Source of the DNA: DATJLY01 sp035532935
GTDB taxonomy: Bacteria; Pseudomonadota; Alphaproteobacteria; ATCC43930; CGMCC-115725
Length of the DNA: 64,000 nucleotides
Assembly (NCBI GenBank): GCA_035532935.1
Contig: DATKQE010000078.1
Coordinates: forward strand, 22,523-86,522
Direction: 5' to 3'
The translations under genes and the position numbers were made by a program. The notes beneath the pieces were generated by a model. That model ran no database searches. It was not told the origin of the DNA and saw nothing but the letters and a program-made list of their open reading frames with translations. Position 1 is the stretch's first letter, and every line of letters starts with the position of its first letter. This document shows positions 32,796 through 43,307 of the stretch, one piece after another.

Positions 32796-34250
32796 TCAGA
32801 CGGTCTCGGCGAGGAGCGAGAGCTGGGTCGAGACCTTGCCGGCGTCGCGGTCGGCGAGCGGAATCGCGTAATCGCCGGTGAAGCAGGCATCGCAGTATTG
32901 CGGCGCGCGGGCGTCGCGATAGGTCTCGCCCATCGCGCGGTAGAGGCCGTCGATCGAGATGAAGGCGAGACTGTCGGCCTCGATGAAGCGCGTCATCTCC
33001 ACCACCGACATGCGCGAGGCGAGAAGCTGCGTGCGTTCGGGCGTGGCAATGCCGTAGAAACAGGGGTTGGTCGTGGGAGGGCTCGAGATGCGCACATGCA
33101 CCTCGCGCGCGCCAGCCTGGCGCACCAGCGCCACGATCTTGGTCGAGGTGGTGCCGCGCACGATCGAATCGTCCACCAGGATGACGCGCTTGCCCTCGAT
33201 GCTGACGCGGTTGGCGTTGTGCTTGAGCTTGACGCCGAGATGGCGGATGTGATCGGTCGGCTCGATGAAGGTGCGGCCGACATAATGGTTGCGGATGATG
33301 CCGAGCTCGAACGGGAGCCCGCATTCCGCCGCATAGCCAATCGCCGCCGGCACGCCCGAATCGGGCACGGGAATGATGATGTCCGCGGCGACGTGGCTCT
33401 CGCGCGCCAGTTCGGCGCCGATGCGCTTGCGCGTCTCGTAAACGCTGATGCCGTCGACGACGCTGTCGGGGCGGGCGAAATAGATGTACTCGAAGATGCA
33501 CAGCCGCTTGCGCGCGCGATCGAACGGCTTGGTGCTGCGCACGCCGCCCGCGCCGATGACGACCATTTCGCCCGGCTCGACGTCGCGCTCGAAGGTGGCG
33601 CCGATGATGTCGAGCGCACAGGTCTCGGACGCGAGAATCCACGCTTCGCCCAGCCGTCCCAGCACCAGCGGCCGCACGCCCAACGGGTCGCGCACGCCGA
33701 TCACCCCGTGCTGCGACAGCGCCACCAGCGAGTAGGCGCCCTGCACCTGGTGCAGCGCATCCACCATCCGCTCCTCGACGCTGTCCTTGAGGCTGGTGGC
33801 GATGAGGTGAACGATGACCTCGGTATCGCTCGTCGACTGGAACAGGCTGCCGCGCCGCACCAGTTGCCGGCGCAGGTGGTAGGAATTGGTGAGGTTGCCG
33901 TTGTGGCAGATGGCGAGCCCGCCGAACTCGAAATCCGCGAACAGCGGCTGCACGTTCCTGAGCGCCACCTCGCCGGTCGTGGCATAACGCACATGGCCGA
34001 TGGCGGAATGGCCCGGCAGCCTGCTGATCACATCCTTGGAGCTGAAATTCTCGCCGACATGGCCGAGGCCGCGATGGGCATGGAACTGCTCGCCGTCATA
34101 GACGACGATGCCGGCCGCCTCCTGGCCGCGATGCTGCAGCGCGTGCAGGCCCAGCGCCGCCAGGGCTGCCGCCTCGGGGTGGCCGAACATGCCAAACACG
34201 CCGCACTCCTCGTGCAGGTGGTCGTCGTCGATCCTTTGCGTGGTGAGCAT
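32796..34250 (-). CDS. purF: Amidophosphoribosyltransferase, 4Fe-4S type
   Basis: PurF catalyses the first committed step of purine synthesis, PRPP plus glutamine to phosphoribosylamine. The 484-residue precursor has a short propeptide that must be removed to expose the N-terminal nucleophile C16 (EECGVFGMFG). The PRPP loop is VILVDDSIVRGTTS. The four cysteines that hold the structural 4Fe-4S cluster in the Bacillus enzyme are all present: C251 (LCIFEYIYF), C397 (NPCFYGI), C453 and C456 (YCDACFTGDY). The Escherichia coli type lacks these. The enzyme should therefore depend on Fe-S assembly and be oxygen sensitive. It follows cvpA by 112 bases, as in many proteobacteria. Confidence 0.97.
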   Translation of the reverse strand: MLTTQRIDDDHLHEECGVFGMFGHPEAAALAALGLHALQHRGQEAAGIVVYDGEQFHAHRGLGHVGENFSSKDVISRLPGHSAIGHVRYATTGEVALRNVQPLFADFEFGGLAICHNGNLTNSYHLRRQLVRRGSLFQSTSDTEVIVHLIATSLKDSVEERMVDALHQVQGAYSLVALSQHGVIGVRDPLGVRPLVLGRLGEAWILASETCALDIIGATFERDVEPGEMVVIGAGGVRSTKPFDRARKRLCIFEYIYFARPDSVVDGISVYETRKRIGAELARESHVAADIIIPVPDSGVPAAIGYAAECGLPFELGIIRNHYVGRTFIEPTDHIRHLGVKLKHNANRVSIEGKRVILVDDSIVRGTTSTKIVALVRQAGAREVHVRISSPPTTNPCFYGIATPERTQLLASRMSVVEMTRFIEADSLAFISIDGLYRAMGETYRDARAPQYCDACFTGDYAIPLADRDAGKVSTQLSLLAETV

Positions 34251-34362
34251 TCGCCGCCCTCGTGGCAGCCTCGCCGCGCTTAAAGTGGGGATCGGAAGTC
34301 CCGGCGTCGAGGAGGCAATGCCATTTTCTACACGGATCGGTGGCCGCGCGCCAGCCGGACGG

Positions 34363-35072
34363 CTATTGGCCCGGCGCCGCGGCGCGGAGCGGCTTGTCCG
34401 GTTGCGGCGCGATCGCGCGCGAGGCGTCGGTCTTGGTGCCGATCTGCTTGATGAGCTGATTGAGGCGCTCCTCGTCCTGCGATCCGATCGCGGGCGGGTT
34501 GCCGCCGGCGGGTGTCCCCGGCACGGTATAGGCGCGCAAGGCGTTGAGGTAGTCGCTTTCCGCCTTGCCGTCGGGATTGAACTTGGCGGCCTGGCGGCGC
34601 AGCGACTCGGGGAGCAGCCGAGTCAGGCTCTGGGTGGCGCTCGCCACCAGCGGCAGCGTGCGCGAGTCGGTGACCCATTGCGGCTCGGCACCGACCTGCG
34701 GCAGCACGAACGACAGCGCGAGGTAGCCGATCGCCACCACCAGCGCGCCGCGCGCCAGGCCGAAGACGAGGCCCAACGTCCGGTCGAGCGCCGACAACGA
34801 GCTGCGCTTCACCCGGCGCGAGATCGCCGAGGTCACGACCGATAGCACGATGAGGGTCGCGAAGAACACCAACCCCGCCGCCGCCGCATCGGCGGCCGCG
34901 CCCTTGGGCAGGAAGCGCTCGGCGATGGGGCGGGCGTACGGCATGGCATAGATGGCGGCGGCGCTGGCGCCGAGCCAGCCGGCGATCGACAGCGTCTCCT
35001 TGACGAAGCCGCGCACGAAGGCGAAGAGGCCCGACAGCACGATCACGCCGACGACGATGACGTCGAGCGTGT

Positions 35073-35076
<4 letters not shown>
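34363..35076 (-). CDS. cvpA: CvpA family membrane protein
   Basis: This 237-residue inner-membrane protein has four hydrophobic segments in the first 150 residues (NTLDVIVVGVIVLSGLFAFVRG; LGASAAAIYAMPYA; GLVFFATLIVLSVVTSAI; GLVFGLARGALVVAIGYLAL) and a charged, proline-rich cytoplasmic tail. CvpA is named for colicin V production and is usually next to purF; its exact role is unsettled. The start overlaps the radA stop (ATGA), so it is coupled to RadA translation. Confidence 0.92.
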
Positions 35077-36506
<1,430 letters not shown>

Positions 36507-36526
36507 GGCTCAGTCTCCCCGGTTAC

Positions 36527-37303
36527 TCACAGCGCCCGGACCTCCATCGCGATCGGGCCCTGGGCGCGGCCGTGAATGAACTGGTCGACATAGGGATTTC
36601 CCGAATCCTCCATCGCCGCGATACCGCCGCTCCAGATGATCTTGCCCTTGTAGATCATGGCCACGCGGTCGGCGATCTTACGCGTGCTCGCCATGTCGTG
36701 GGTGATCGAGATCGCGGTAGCGCCGAGATCGTGCACGCATTTCACGATCAGTTCGTTGATGACGTCGGCCATGATCGGGTCGAGTCCGGTGGTCGGCTCG
36801 TCGAAGATGATGATCTCCGGCTCGGCGGCGATGGCGCGCGCCAAGGCGACGCGCTTCTGCATGCCGCCCGAAAGCTCCGCCGGGCGCAACTCGCCGACCT
36901 CGGGGCCGAGCCCGACGGCGGCCAGCTTCTCGAGTGCGATGCGCTTGGCGTGTTGCCGATTCATCCCGCGGCCCTGGATGAGACCGAAGGCCACATTCTC
37001 CCACACCGTCAGCGAGTCGAACAAGGCGGAGCCCTGGAACAGCATGCCGAATTTCTGCATCAGCCGCTGGCGCTCGCCGCTGCCGAGCGCGGTTGCGTCG
37101 GCGCCGTCGATGCGGATCGCGCCGGCGTCCGGCTCGATCAGCCCGAGGATGCACTTCACCATCACCGACTTGCCCGATCCCGAGCCGCCGATGACGACGA
37201 GGCTCTCGCCCACGCTCACGTCGAGATCGATGCCGTCGAGCACGAGATTCCGGCCGAACGACTTTTTTAGCCCGCGTACGGCGATCTTCGGCGTGGTGCT
37301 CAT
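36527..37303 (-). CDS. mlaF: ABC transporter ATPase MlaF (phospholipid transport)
   Basis: This is the 258-residue ATPase of the Mla-type intermembrane lipid transport system that keeps outer-membrane lipid asymmetry. Walker A GGSGSGKSV, signature LSGGMQKRVALARA and Walker B IIIFDEPTTGLDP are all intact. It starts two bases after the mlaE stop. The MCE-domain (MlaD) and periplasmic (MlaC) partners are not in the window, as often in alphaproteobacteria. Confidence 0.94.
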   Translation of the reverse strand: MSTTPKIAVRGLKKSFGRNLVLDGIDLDVSVGESLVVIGGSGSGKSVMVKCILGLIEPDAGAIRIDGADATALGSGERQRLMQKFGMLFQGSALFDSLTVWENVAFGLIQGRGMNRQHAKRIALEKLAAVGLGPEVGELRPAELSGGMQKRVALARAIAAEPEIIIFDEPTTGLDPIMADVINELIVKCVHDLGATAISITHDMASTRKIADRVAMIYKGKIIWSGGIAAMEDSGNPYVDQFIHGRAQGPIAMEVRAL

Positions 37304-37305
37304 GG

Positions 37306-38076
37306 CTAGAACAGCATGCTCGTCAAGATGTAGTCGACCAGCAGCACGAGGATCGACGCGGAAACGACGGCATAGGTGGTCGCGGCGCCCACGCCTTGCG
37401 CGCCGCCGCGCGAGTGGTAGCCGTGATAGCAGCCCATGATCACCACGATGAAGCCGAACACCGCGGCCTTGATCAGCCCCGAGCTGACGTCCTCCGCGCG
37501 CAGATTGTCGGCGGTCTGGCCGAGATAGCCGGCGGAATTGTAGCCGAGCTTATAGGTGCTGACCAAAAACCCACCGAACACGCCGATGATGTCGGCGACG
37601 AGAACCAGCGCCGGGAGCGTGATCACGCCCGCCAGCAGCCGCGGCACGACGAGATATTTGAAGGGATCGGTCGAAAGCGTCCGCAGCGCGTCGATCTGGT
37701 CGGTGACGCGCATCGTGCCGATCTCGGCGGCGATCGCGGCGCCGATGCGCCCCGCTACCATCAGCGCGGCGATCACCGGCCCCAGTTCCCGCGTCATCGA
37801 CAACAGCACTACGGTCGCGACCGCGCCCTGCGCGGCGAAGCGCGAGAAGCCGGTATGGGTCTGCAGCGCCAGCACCATGCCGGTGAAGATCGCGGTCAGC
37901 CCCACCACCGGCAGCGAGTAATAGCCGATATCGACGATCTGGCGCAGGAACAGCCGCACATAGAACGGCGGCCGCACGCAATGGCTGAGCGCCGCGATCG
38001 TGAACAGCGCGAGCCGCCCGGTGGCGGCAAGGAAGCGGAGAAAGACCCGGCCGACGGAAGCGAGGAAGTCGAGCAT
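37306..38076 (-). CDS. mlaE: ABC transporter permease MlaE
   Basis: This 256-residue integral membrane permease is the partner of MlaF. It has five to six hydrophobic segments and the MlaE hallmark MTRELGPVIAALMVAGRIGAA followed by EIGTMRVTDQIDAL, the coupling-helix region. The gene lies two bases from mlaF and two bases from alr, so the genes are cotranscribed with dnaB and alr. Confidence 0.95.
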   Translation of the reverse strand: MLDFLASVGRVFLRFLAATGRLALFTIAALSHCVRPPFYVRLFLRQIVDIGYYSLPVVGLTAIFTGMVLALQTHTGFSRFAAQGAVATVVLLSMTRELGPVIAALMVAGRIGAAIAAEIGTMRVTDQIDALRTLSTDPFKYLVVPRLLAGVITLPALVLVADIIGVFGGFLVSTYKLGYNSAGYLGQTADNLRAEDVSSGLIKAAVFGFIVVIMGCYHGYHSRGGAQGVGAATTYAVVSASILVLLVDYILTSMLF

Positions 38077-38078
38077 GC

Positions 38079-39209
38079 TCAGCCGGGCCCGCCGCGGTGG
38101 AGACGCAGCGCGCGACGGCCGATCGCGGTCAGGATTTCGTAGCCGATGGTGCCTGCCGCCGCCGCCGCCGCGTCGACGTCATAGGACGGATCGATGAGAT
38201 CGACGAGCGCGCCCGGCCGCGCTACCGCCGGGTCGATCCCCGTCACATCGAGCGTCAAGAGATCCATGGAAATGCGTCCGACGACGGGGGCCCGCTGACC
38301 GGAGATGCCGACGCTGCCACGGTGACCTGCTGTGCGGAGCCAGCCATCGGCGTAACCGACGGCGACGGTGGCGATACGGCCGGCCCGACCCATGCGGTGC
38401 GCTGCACCATAACCAACGGTCCGATCCCTGTCAATCTCGCGCACTTGAAGGATTCGTCCTTTGAAATGAATTACTTGCTGCATCGGATTGGGGTGTCCCG
38501 GGGTTGGGTTGACGCCGTAGAGCGCAGCCCCCGGACGGGCGAAATCGAAGTGGTATTCGCGGCCGAGAAAGAGTCCGGACGATGCGGCGAGACTGGCTGG
38601 CGCGGACGGCAGATGCGCGAGCGCGGCGGCGAAATCCGCACGCTGGGCGGCGTTCATCGGGTCACCGGGATCGCCGGCGCAGGCGAGGTGGCTCAGAATG
38701 CCGGCCAGCGCGATGCCGTCGAGAAGGTCGGGCGCGGCGAGCAACCGGGCGAGCTCATCTTTCGCCAGGCCAAGCCGCGCCATGCCGGTGTCGAGGTGCA
38801 GCATGGCGCCGCCGCCGCCGCGCCGGGCGAAGCCGTGCCAGGCCGCGATCTGGCCGAGATCGTTCAGCACCGGCATCAGGCGGGCGCGGGCGAAGACCGC
38901 GGGCTCGGCCGGCATGAGGCCGTTGAGGACGGCGATCGCCGCCGCAGGAACGATGCGCCGCAAGGCGATGCCTTCGTCGAGCGTGGCGACGAAGAACAGG
39001 CGGCAGCCGGCGGCGAAAAGGGAAGGCGCCACCTGCGCTGCGCCGAGACCATAGGCATCGGCCTTCACCACCGCGGCACAGCGCTCGGGCGCGCCGATCA
39101 GCGCGGCGAGGCGGCGCCAGTTGGCGACGATCGCATCGAGGTCGATTTCGAGGATCGACGGCGCCCGCTCGAGCGCGCGCTGCGAACACCGCCGGTCAGA
39201 AACGGGCAT
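38079..39209 (-). CDS. alr: Alanine racemase
   Basis: This PLP enzyme supplies D-alanine for peptidoglycan. The 376-residue protein has the Schiff-base lysine in VVKADAYGLGA, the second catalytic tyrosine in TVGYGAAHR and the C-terminal barrel segment GRISMDLLTLDVT. The start at 39209 lies inside the end of dnaB (14-base overlap); an internal start would shorten the N-terminal barrel. Linkage to dnaB is standard. Confidence 0.96.
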   Translation of the reverse strand: MPVSDRRCSQRALERAPSILEIDLDAIVANWRRLAALIGAPERCAAVVKADAYGLGAAQVAPSLFAAGCRLFFVATLDEGIALRRIVPAAAIAVLNGLMPAEPAVFARARLMPVLNDLGQIAAWHGFARRGGGGAMLHLDTGMARLGLAKDELARLLAAPDLLDGIALAGILSHLACAGDPGDPMNAAQRADFAAALAHLPSAPASLAASSGLFLGREYHFDFARPGAALYGVNPTPGHPNPMQQVIHFKGRILQVREIDRDRTVGYGAAHRMGRAGRIATVAVGYADGWLRTAGHRGSVGISGQRAPVVGRISMDLLTLDVTGIDPAVARPGALVDLIDPSYDVDAAAAAAGTIGYEILTAIGRRALRLHRGGPG

Positions 39210-40716
39210 CGGGCAGGCGTTCTTCGCTCGCGTAATTTTCGAACCGCGTGGTCTCGTGGTCGAAGCGTAGCGTCACCTTGCCGATCGGGCCATGGCGCTG
39301 CTTGGCGACGATGAGCTCGGCCGTGCCGGTCACTTCCTCGAGCCGCTTGTGCCAGCGCTCGTAGCGCTCATTGTATTTTTCCTCGTTCTCCTCGGGCCGG
39401 CGGCCGGGCTCGCCGCGACTGAGGTAGTATTCCTCGCGATAGACGAAGATGACCACGTCGGCGTCCTGTTCGATCGATCCCGATTCACGCAGATCCGACA
39501 GCATCGGCCGCTTGTCCTCGCGCGACTCGACGGCGCGCGAGAGCTGCGACAGCGCCACCACCGGCACGCCCAGTTCCTTGGCCAGCGTCTTGAGCCCGCG
39601 CGTGATTTCGGAAATCTCCTGGACCCGGTTGTCCTGGCGCCCGTCGCCGGAGCCGCGAACGAGCTGGAGATAATCGATGATGATCAGATCGAGGCCGTGC
39701 TGGCGCTGCTGCCGCCGTGCCCGCGTCCGCAGCGCCGCGATCGACAGCGCCGGGGTGTCGTCGATATGGAACGGCGCGGTGGCAAGGCGCTGGCTCGCTT
39801 CGATGAAGCGGTCGAAATCCTCGTGCGAGACCTCGCCCTTGCGGATGTTGTTGGACGAGACACCCGATTCCTCGGACAGGATGCGGGTCGCGAGCTGCTC
39901 CGCCGACATTTCGAGCGAGAAGAATCCGACGCGCGCGCCGTCCTCGGCGCCTGTGCGGCCATCCGCGAGTTGTTTCTCTTTGAACGCGCGGGCCGCGTTG
40001 AAGCCGATATTGGTGGCAACCGCCGTCTTGCCCATCGACGGCCGCCCGGCGAGCACGACCAGGTCCGAGGGATGGAGCCCGCCCAGGAGCTTGTCGAGAT
40101 CGGTGAAGCCGGTCGAGATGCCGGTGGTGCGGCCGCTGCGCTTGAACGCCGCCTCGGCCATCGAGATCGCCTCGGCGAGCGCGCGGTCGAACGCGCGGAA
40201 TCCGCCTTCAGCTTGGCCCGTGGTGGCGAGATCGAACAGCCGCTGCTCCGCCGCCTCGATCTGCTGCGCCCCCTCGCGCTCGAATTCATAGGCATAGGCG
40301 TCGTTGACCATGTCCTCGCCGATGCCGATGAGCTGGCGGCGCAGATGGAGGTCGTAGATGGTGCGGCCGTAATCCACGGCGTTGATGATGGTGACGACGT
40401 TGGCGGCGAGTCGCGCGAGGTACTGCGCGCCGCCGATCTCGGCGAGCGCGGTGTCCTGGTCGAAGAAGTTCTTGAGCGTCACCGGATTGGCGATCTGCCC
40501 GCGCTCGATCAGCTTGACCACCGCGGCGAAGATGCGGCCGTGCACGGCCTCGGCGAAATGTTCGGGCAGCAGGAATTCGGCGACGCGATGGTAGGCGTTA
40601 TTGTTGACGAGGATCGCGCCCAAGAGCGCCTGCTCGGCCTCGATGTTGCTCGGCGGCGAGCGATAGGCCGAGTCGCCGTCACGCAGCGGCGTGACATTCG
40701 CGCGAGCTGGTTCCAT
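39196..40716 (-). CDS. dnaB: Replicative DNA helicase DnaB
   Basis: DnaB is the hexameric helicase at the replication fork. It has 506 residues, with the N-terminal primase/loader-binding domain (NIEAEQALLGAILVNNNAYHR) and the RecA-like C-terminal domain with Walker A AGRPSMGKTAVATN, Walker B LIIIDYLQLV and the arginine finger region near the end. No intein is visible. It leads the alr-mla-radA block. Upstream there is a TAGAAT-like -10 but no clear -35. Confidence 0.98.
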   Translation of the reverse strand: MEPARANVTPLRDGDSAYRSPPSNIEAEQALLGAILVNNNAYHRVAEFLLPEHFAEAVHGRIFAAVVKLIERGQIANPVTLKNFFDQDTALAEIGGAQYLARLAANVVTIINAVDYGRTIYDLHLRRQLIGIGEDMVNDAYAYEFEREGAQQIEAAEQRLFDLATTGQAEGGFRAFDRALAEAISMAEAAFKRSGRTTGISTGFTDLDKLLGGLHPSDLVVLAGRPSMGKTAVATNIGFNAARAFKEKQLADGRTGAEDGARVGFFSLEMSAEQLATRILSEESGVSSNNIRKGEVSHEDFDRFIEASQRLATAPFHIDDTPALSIAALRTRARRQQRQHGLDLIIIDYLQLVRGSGDGRQDNRVQEISEITRGLKTLAKELGVPVVALSQLSRAVESREDKRPMLSDLRESGSIEQDADVVIFVYREEYYLSRGEPGRRPEENEEKYNERYERWHKRLEEVTGTAELIVAKQRHGPIGKVTLRFDHETTRFENYASEERLPDARF

Positions 40717-40814
40717 GGGCGCGATTCTATCATGCCGCTCGTGCAGCGGCAGAGGCTATTCTACTCACAGGCTGTGGAACGCGGGTGGAATCGACCGGCG
40801 GATACGGCCTCCGC

Positions 40815-42047
40815 TCACGCGGCACGGTCGGCGGCCACGGGCGGCGCGTGGCTGCGCTCCCAATCGGTGATGTAGTCGCGCGTCAGCGGCACAGCGTCGA
40901 CGCGCTTGGCCATCTGCACCTGGAAGACGACGTGGCCCTGGTGGCGGAACGCGATCTCCGAGCCGGCGAGGTAGAATTCCCACATGCGGCAGAAGCGCTC
41001 GTCATAGAGCGCGCGGATGCGGTCGCGGTTGGCCATGAAGCGGCCGCGCCAGGCACGGAGCGTCTCGGCGTAATGCAGCCGCAGCACCTCGACATCGGTG
41101 ATATAGAGCCCGGTGCGCTCGACCAATGGCACCACCTCGGACAGGGCCGGCGAATAGCCGCCGGGGAAGATGTAGCGGCGGATCCAGGGGCTGGTGGCGC
41201 CCGGCCCGTCCGACCGACCGATCGAATGCAACAGCGCCACGCCGTTCGGCGCCAGCAGCGCCTGCAGCTTGCGGAAGAACGTGGCGTAATGAACGACGCC
41301 GACATGCTCGAACATGCCGACCGAGACGATGCGGTCGAAGCTGCCCTCGGCCTGGCGGTAGTCGAGCAGCTCGAAGCGGACGCGGTCGCCGAGGCCGGAC
41401 GCGGCGGCGCGCCGGCGGGCGATTTCGAGCTGCTCGGTCGAGAGCGTCAGGCCGGTGACCGACACCCCGCACTCCTTGGCGAGATAAAGCGCGAGCCCGC
41501 CCCAGCCGCAGCCGATGTCGAGCACCCGCTGCCCCGGCTGCAGCAGCAGCTTGGCCGCGAGGTGGCGCTTCTTGTTCGCCTGCGCCTCCTCGATCGACTG
41601 GTCGGGCGCGGTGAAGTAGGCGCAAGAATATTGCCGGTCGCTGTCGAGGAAGAGATCGTACAGCGTTTTCGAGAGATTGTAGTGATGCGCCACATTTGCC
41701 CGTGCGCGCTTCAGCGGATTGTATTGCTGAAAGACGCGGAAGGCGTGGCCGAAGCCGTTGTAGAGCGGCGACAACAGGCCCTTGGGCGCCAGCGCGATGT
41801 TGCCGCCGAGGAAGTCCAGCAGATCATAAAGGCTGCCGTCTTCGACGCTGACCCTGCCGTCCATATAGGCTTCGCCGAGCTTGAGCCGGGGATTGAGGAA
41901 AAGCTCGCGTGCAACCTTGCGATCGTTGAGCCGCAGGCCAAGGGTACGTCCCGGGGCGCCGGCGAAGACCTGGACCGTCCCGTCGGCGTCGATGAGGCGC
42001 AGCGTCCCTTCGCGGACGATGTGCCGAAGCAGGTAGGAGAGGAGCAT
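40815..42047 (-). CDS. cfa: Cyclopropane-fatty-acyl-phospholipid synthase
   Basis: CFA synthase adds a methylene from S-adenosylmethionine to unsaturated acyl chains of membrane lipids. The 410-residue protein has an N-terminal lipid-binding domain (LGLRLNDRKVARELFLNPRLKLGEAYMDG), HHYNLSKTLYDLFLD, the SAM loop VLDIGCGWGGLALYLA, and GMFEHVGVVHYATFF. GGGGAG lies before the ATG. It interrupts the usual rplI-dnaB linkage together with the luciferase-like gene. Confidence 0.95.
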   Translation of the reverse strand: MLLSYLLRHIVREGTLRLIDADGTVQVFAGAPGRTLGLRLNDRKVARELFLNPRLKLGEAYMDGRVSVEDGSLYDLLDFLGGNIALAPKGLLSPLYNGFGHAFRVFQQYNPLKRARANVAHHYNLSKTLYDLFLDSDRQYSCAYFTAPDQSIEEAQANKKRHLAAKLLLQPGQRVLDIGCGWGGLALYLAKECGVSVTGLTLSTEQLEIARRRAAASGLGDRVRFELLDYRQAEGSFDRIVSVGMFEHVGVVHYATFFRKLQALLAPNGVALLHSIGRSDGPGATSPWIRRYIFPGGYSPALSEVVPLVERTGLYITDVEVLRLHYAETLRAWRGRFMANRDRIRALYDERFCRMWEFYLAGSEIAFRHQGHVVFQVQMAKRVDAVPLTRDYITDWERSHAPPVAADRAA

Positions 42048-42088
42048 GGCGCAAAACTCCCCAACGGGCAGTTAACGAATTGTTCATG

Positions 42089-42117
42089 AATCAACAACCA
42101 AGCGACGATGCCGTCAA
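42089..42117 (-). promoter_or_regulatory. Candidate cfa promoter
   Basis: Minus-strand TTGACG (42117-42112), 17-base spacer, TTGATT (42094-42089). The -35 is good and the -10 matches only three of six consensus bases. The surrounding 50 bases are AT-rich compared with coding DNA. Predicted leader about 35 bases. Confidence 0.35.
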
Positions 42118-42124
42118 GCCTGCG

Positions 42125-42149
42125 CTGTCGGGGCCGATCGGCCCGACAG
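42125..42149 (-). terminator. Strong hairpin after the luciferase-like gene
   Basis: CTGTCGGG and CCCGACAG arms enclose a palindromic CCGATCGG with one bulged G. It begins 17 bases after the stop of the luciferase-like gene on the minus strand. There is no T-run, so an intrinsic terminator is uncertain; it could also protect the mRNA end. Confidence 0.45.
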
Positions 42150-42165
42150 GGGGCAGCGGCCGGCG

Positions 42166-43254
42166 TTAGTAGGGCTCGAACTCACGCAGCGCCGGTATCA
42201 CCTCGGTGCCGAACAGCCGAATCGAGCGCATCAGGTCCGCTTCGGCGAGATGGCCGAAATTGAACTCGCCGAAGAACGTGTCGAACAAGCCTTCGGTGGC
42301 ATAGGCCTTGAGCTTTGCCGTGACGGTCGCGGGCGAGCCGATCAGGATGAGATCGTGCTCGAGGAGATAGGCGGCATCGGTGAGATGGCGCACGATTTCG
42401 GCCGCGCCCGGTTCGCCGCGCGCGTCGAAGAGCTTCGCATGCTCGTCCTGGTGCGCCTGCAACTCGGCCTGGGACGCGGCCGCGGGAAGGAAGCCCCGAT
42501 AGGCGCGTCCGGCTTCGGCGAGCGCGGTCTTGAGCGCCTTGTCGTCGGTTTCGTCGACATAGACCACGGTGGAATAGGCGATGCGGGGCTTCGGCCGGTC
42601 GCCCGCCGCGCGCCATTGCTCGAGGAACGCGCGATAGCGCGGCGCCGCGTCCGCACGCGGGAACAGGAAGAAATAGCCGGCATTGATGCCGTGCCTGGCG
42701 CAGAACGCGAGCGTCGCCGGATCGCGGGTTTCGATCCACAGCGGCGGGTGCGGGCGCTGCGCCGGCTTGACCGCGAGCGTCACGTCCTTGGCGTGATGGT
42801 AGCGGCCGTCGAAGCTGAAGCTCCCGTCGCTGGCGAAGGCGGTCTCGAGGAATTCGACGAATTCGAGCGTGACCTCGCGGCGGTTCTGGAAATCGACGTT
42901 GAAGGGCCGGAAATAGCCGGCGTTGATGCCGGGCACCAGCCCGACCTCGAGGCGCCCGTCGAGCATCTGGTCGGCGGTCGCGATCTCCTCGGCCAGCCGG
43001 ATCGGGTTGTGGAGCGGGACGATGTGGCCCATGCCGCCGAGCCGGATGCGGCGCGTCTGGATCCCGGCCGCGACGCTATAGAGGCTTGGCGCCGACATCC
43101 AGCTCTCGTCCGGGCGGAAGTGGTGCTCGACGCAGAATCCGTAATCGAAACCCAGCTCGTCCGCGAGCCTGAGCTCGCGCCAGAGTTGGGCGTAGCGCTG
43201 CGCGGCGGTCATCCCGGGCTTGCCCCAGACATGGGCGAAATGCGCGAACTTCAT
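42166..43254 (-). CDS. LLM-class flavin-dependent oxidoreductase
   Basis: This is a 362-residue luciferase-like monooxygenase that uses reduced FMN supplied by a separate reductase. Typical segments are LGFDYGFCVEHHFRPDESW, RIRLGGMGHIVPLHNPIRLAEEIATADQML (two adjacent motifs), and LEVGLVPGINAGYF. The C-terminal part carries DLILIGSPATVTAKLKAY. Substrate unknown. It sits between rplI and cfa, an accessory insertion within a conserved housekeeping block. Confidence 0.9.
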   Translation of the reverse strand: MKFAHFAHVWGKPGMTAAQRYAQLWRELRLADELGFDYGFCVEHHFRPDESWMSAPSLYSVAAGIQTRRIRLGGMGHIVPLHNPIRLAEEIATADQMLDGRLEVGLVPGINAGYFRPFNVDFQNRREVTLEFVEFLETAFASDGSFSFDGRYHHAKDVTLAVKPAQRPHPPLWIETRDPATLAFCARHGINAGYFFLFPRADAAPRYRAFLEQWRAAGDRPKPRIAYSTVVYVDETDDKALKTALAEAGRAYRGFLPAAASQAELQAHQDEHAKLFDARGEPGAAEIVRHLTDAAYLLEHDLILIGSPATVTAKLKAYATEGLFDTFFGEFNFGHLAEADLMRSIRLFGTEVIPALREFEPY

Positions 43255-43307
43255 GCGGCTCGTGCTCCCTTGCCGCGTCGCGAAGCGTGCCGCCGGATGG
43301 CGGCCGT

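Noticed and set aside
31347..34283. 978-codon open frame on the plus strand, opposite FAH, SDR and purF
   Set aside because: It is a non-stop shadow caused by high GC; the minus-strand products have complete catalytic motifs and the shadow is rich in Arg, Ala, Asp and His with no recognisable domain.
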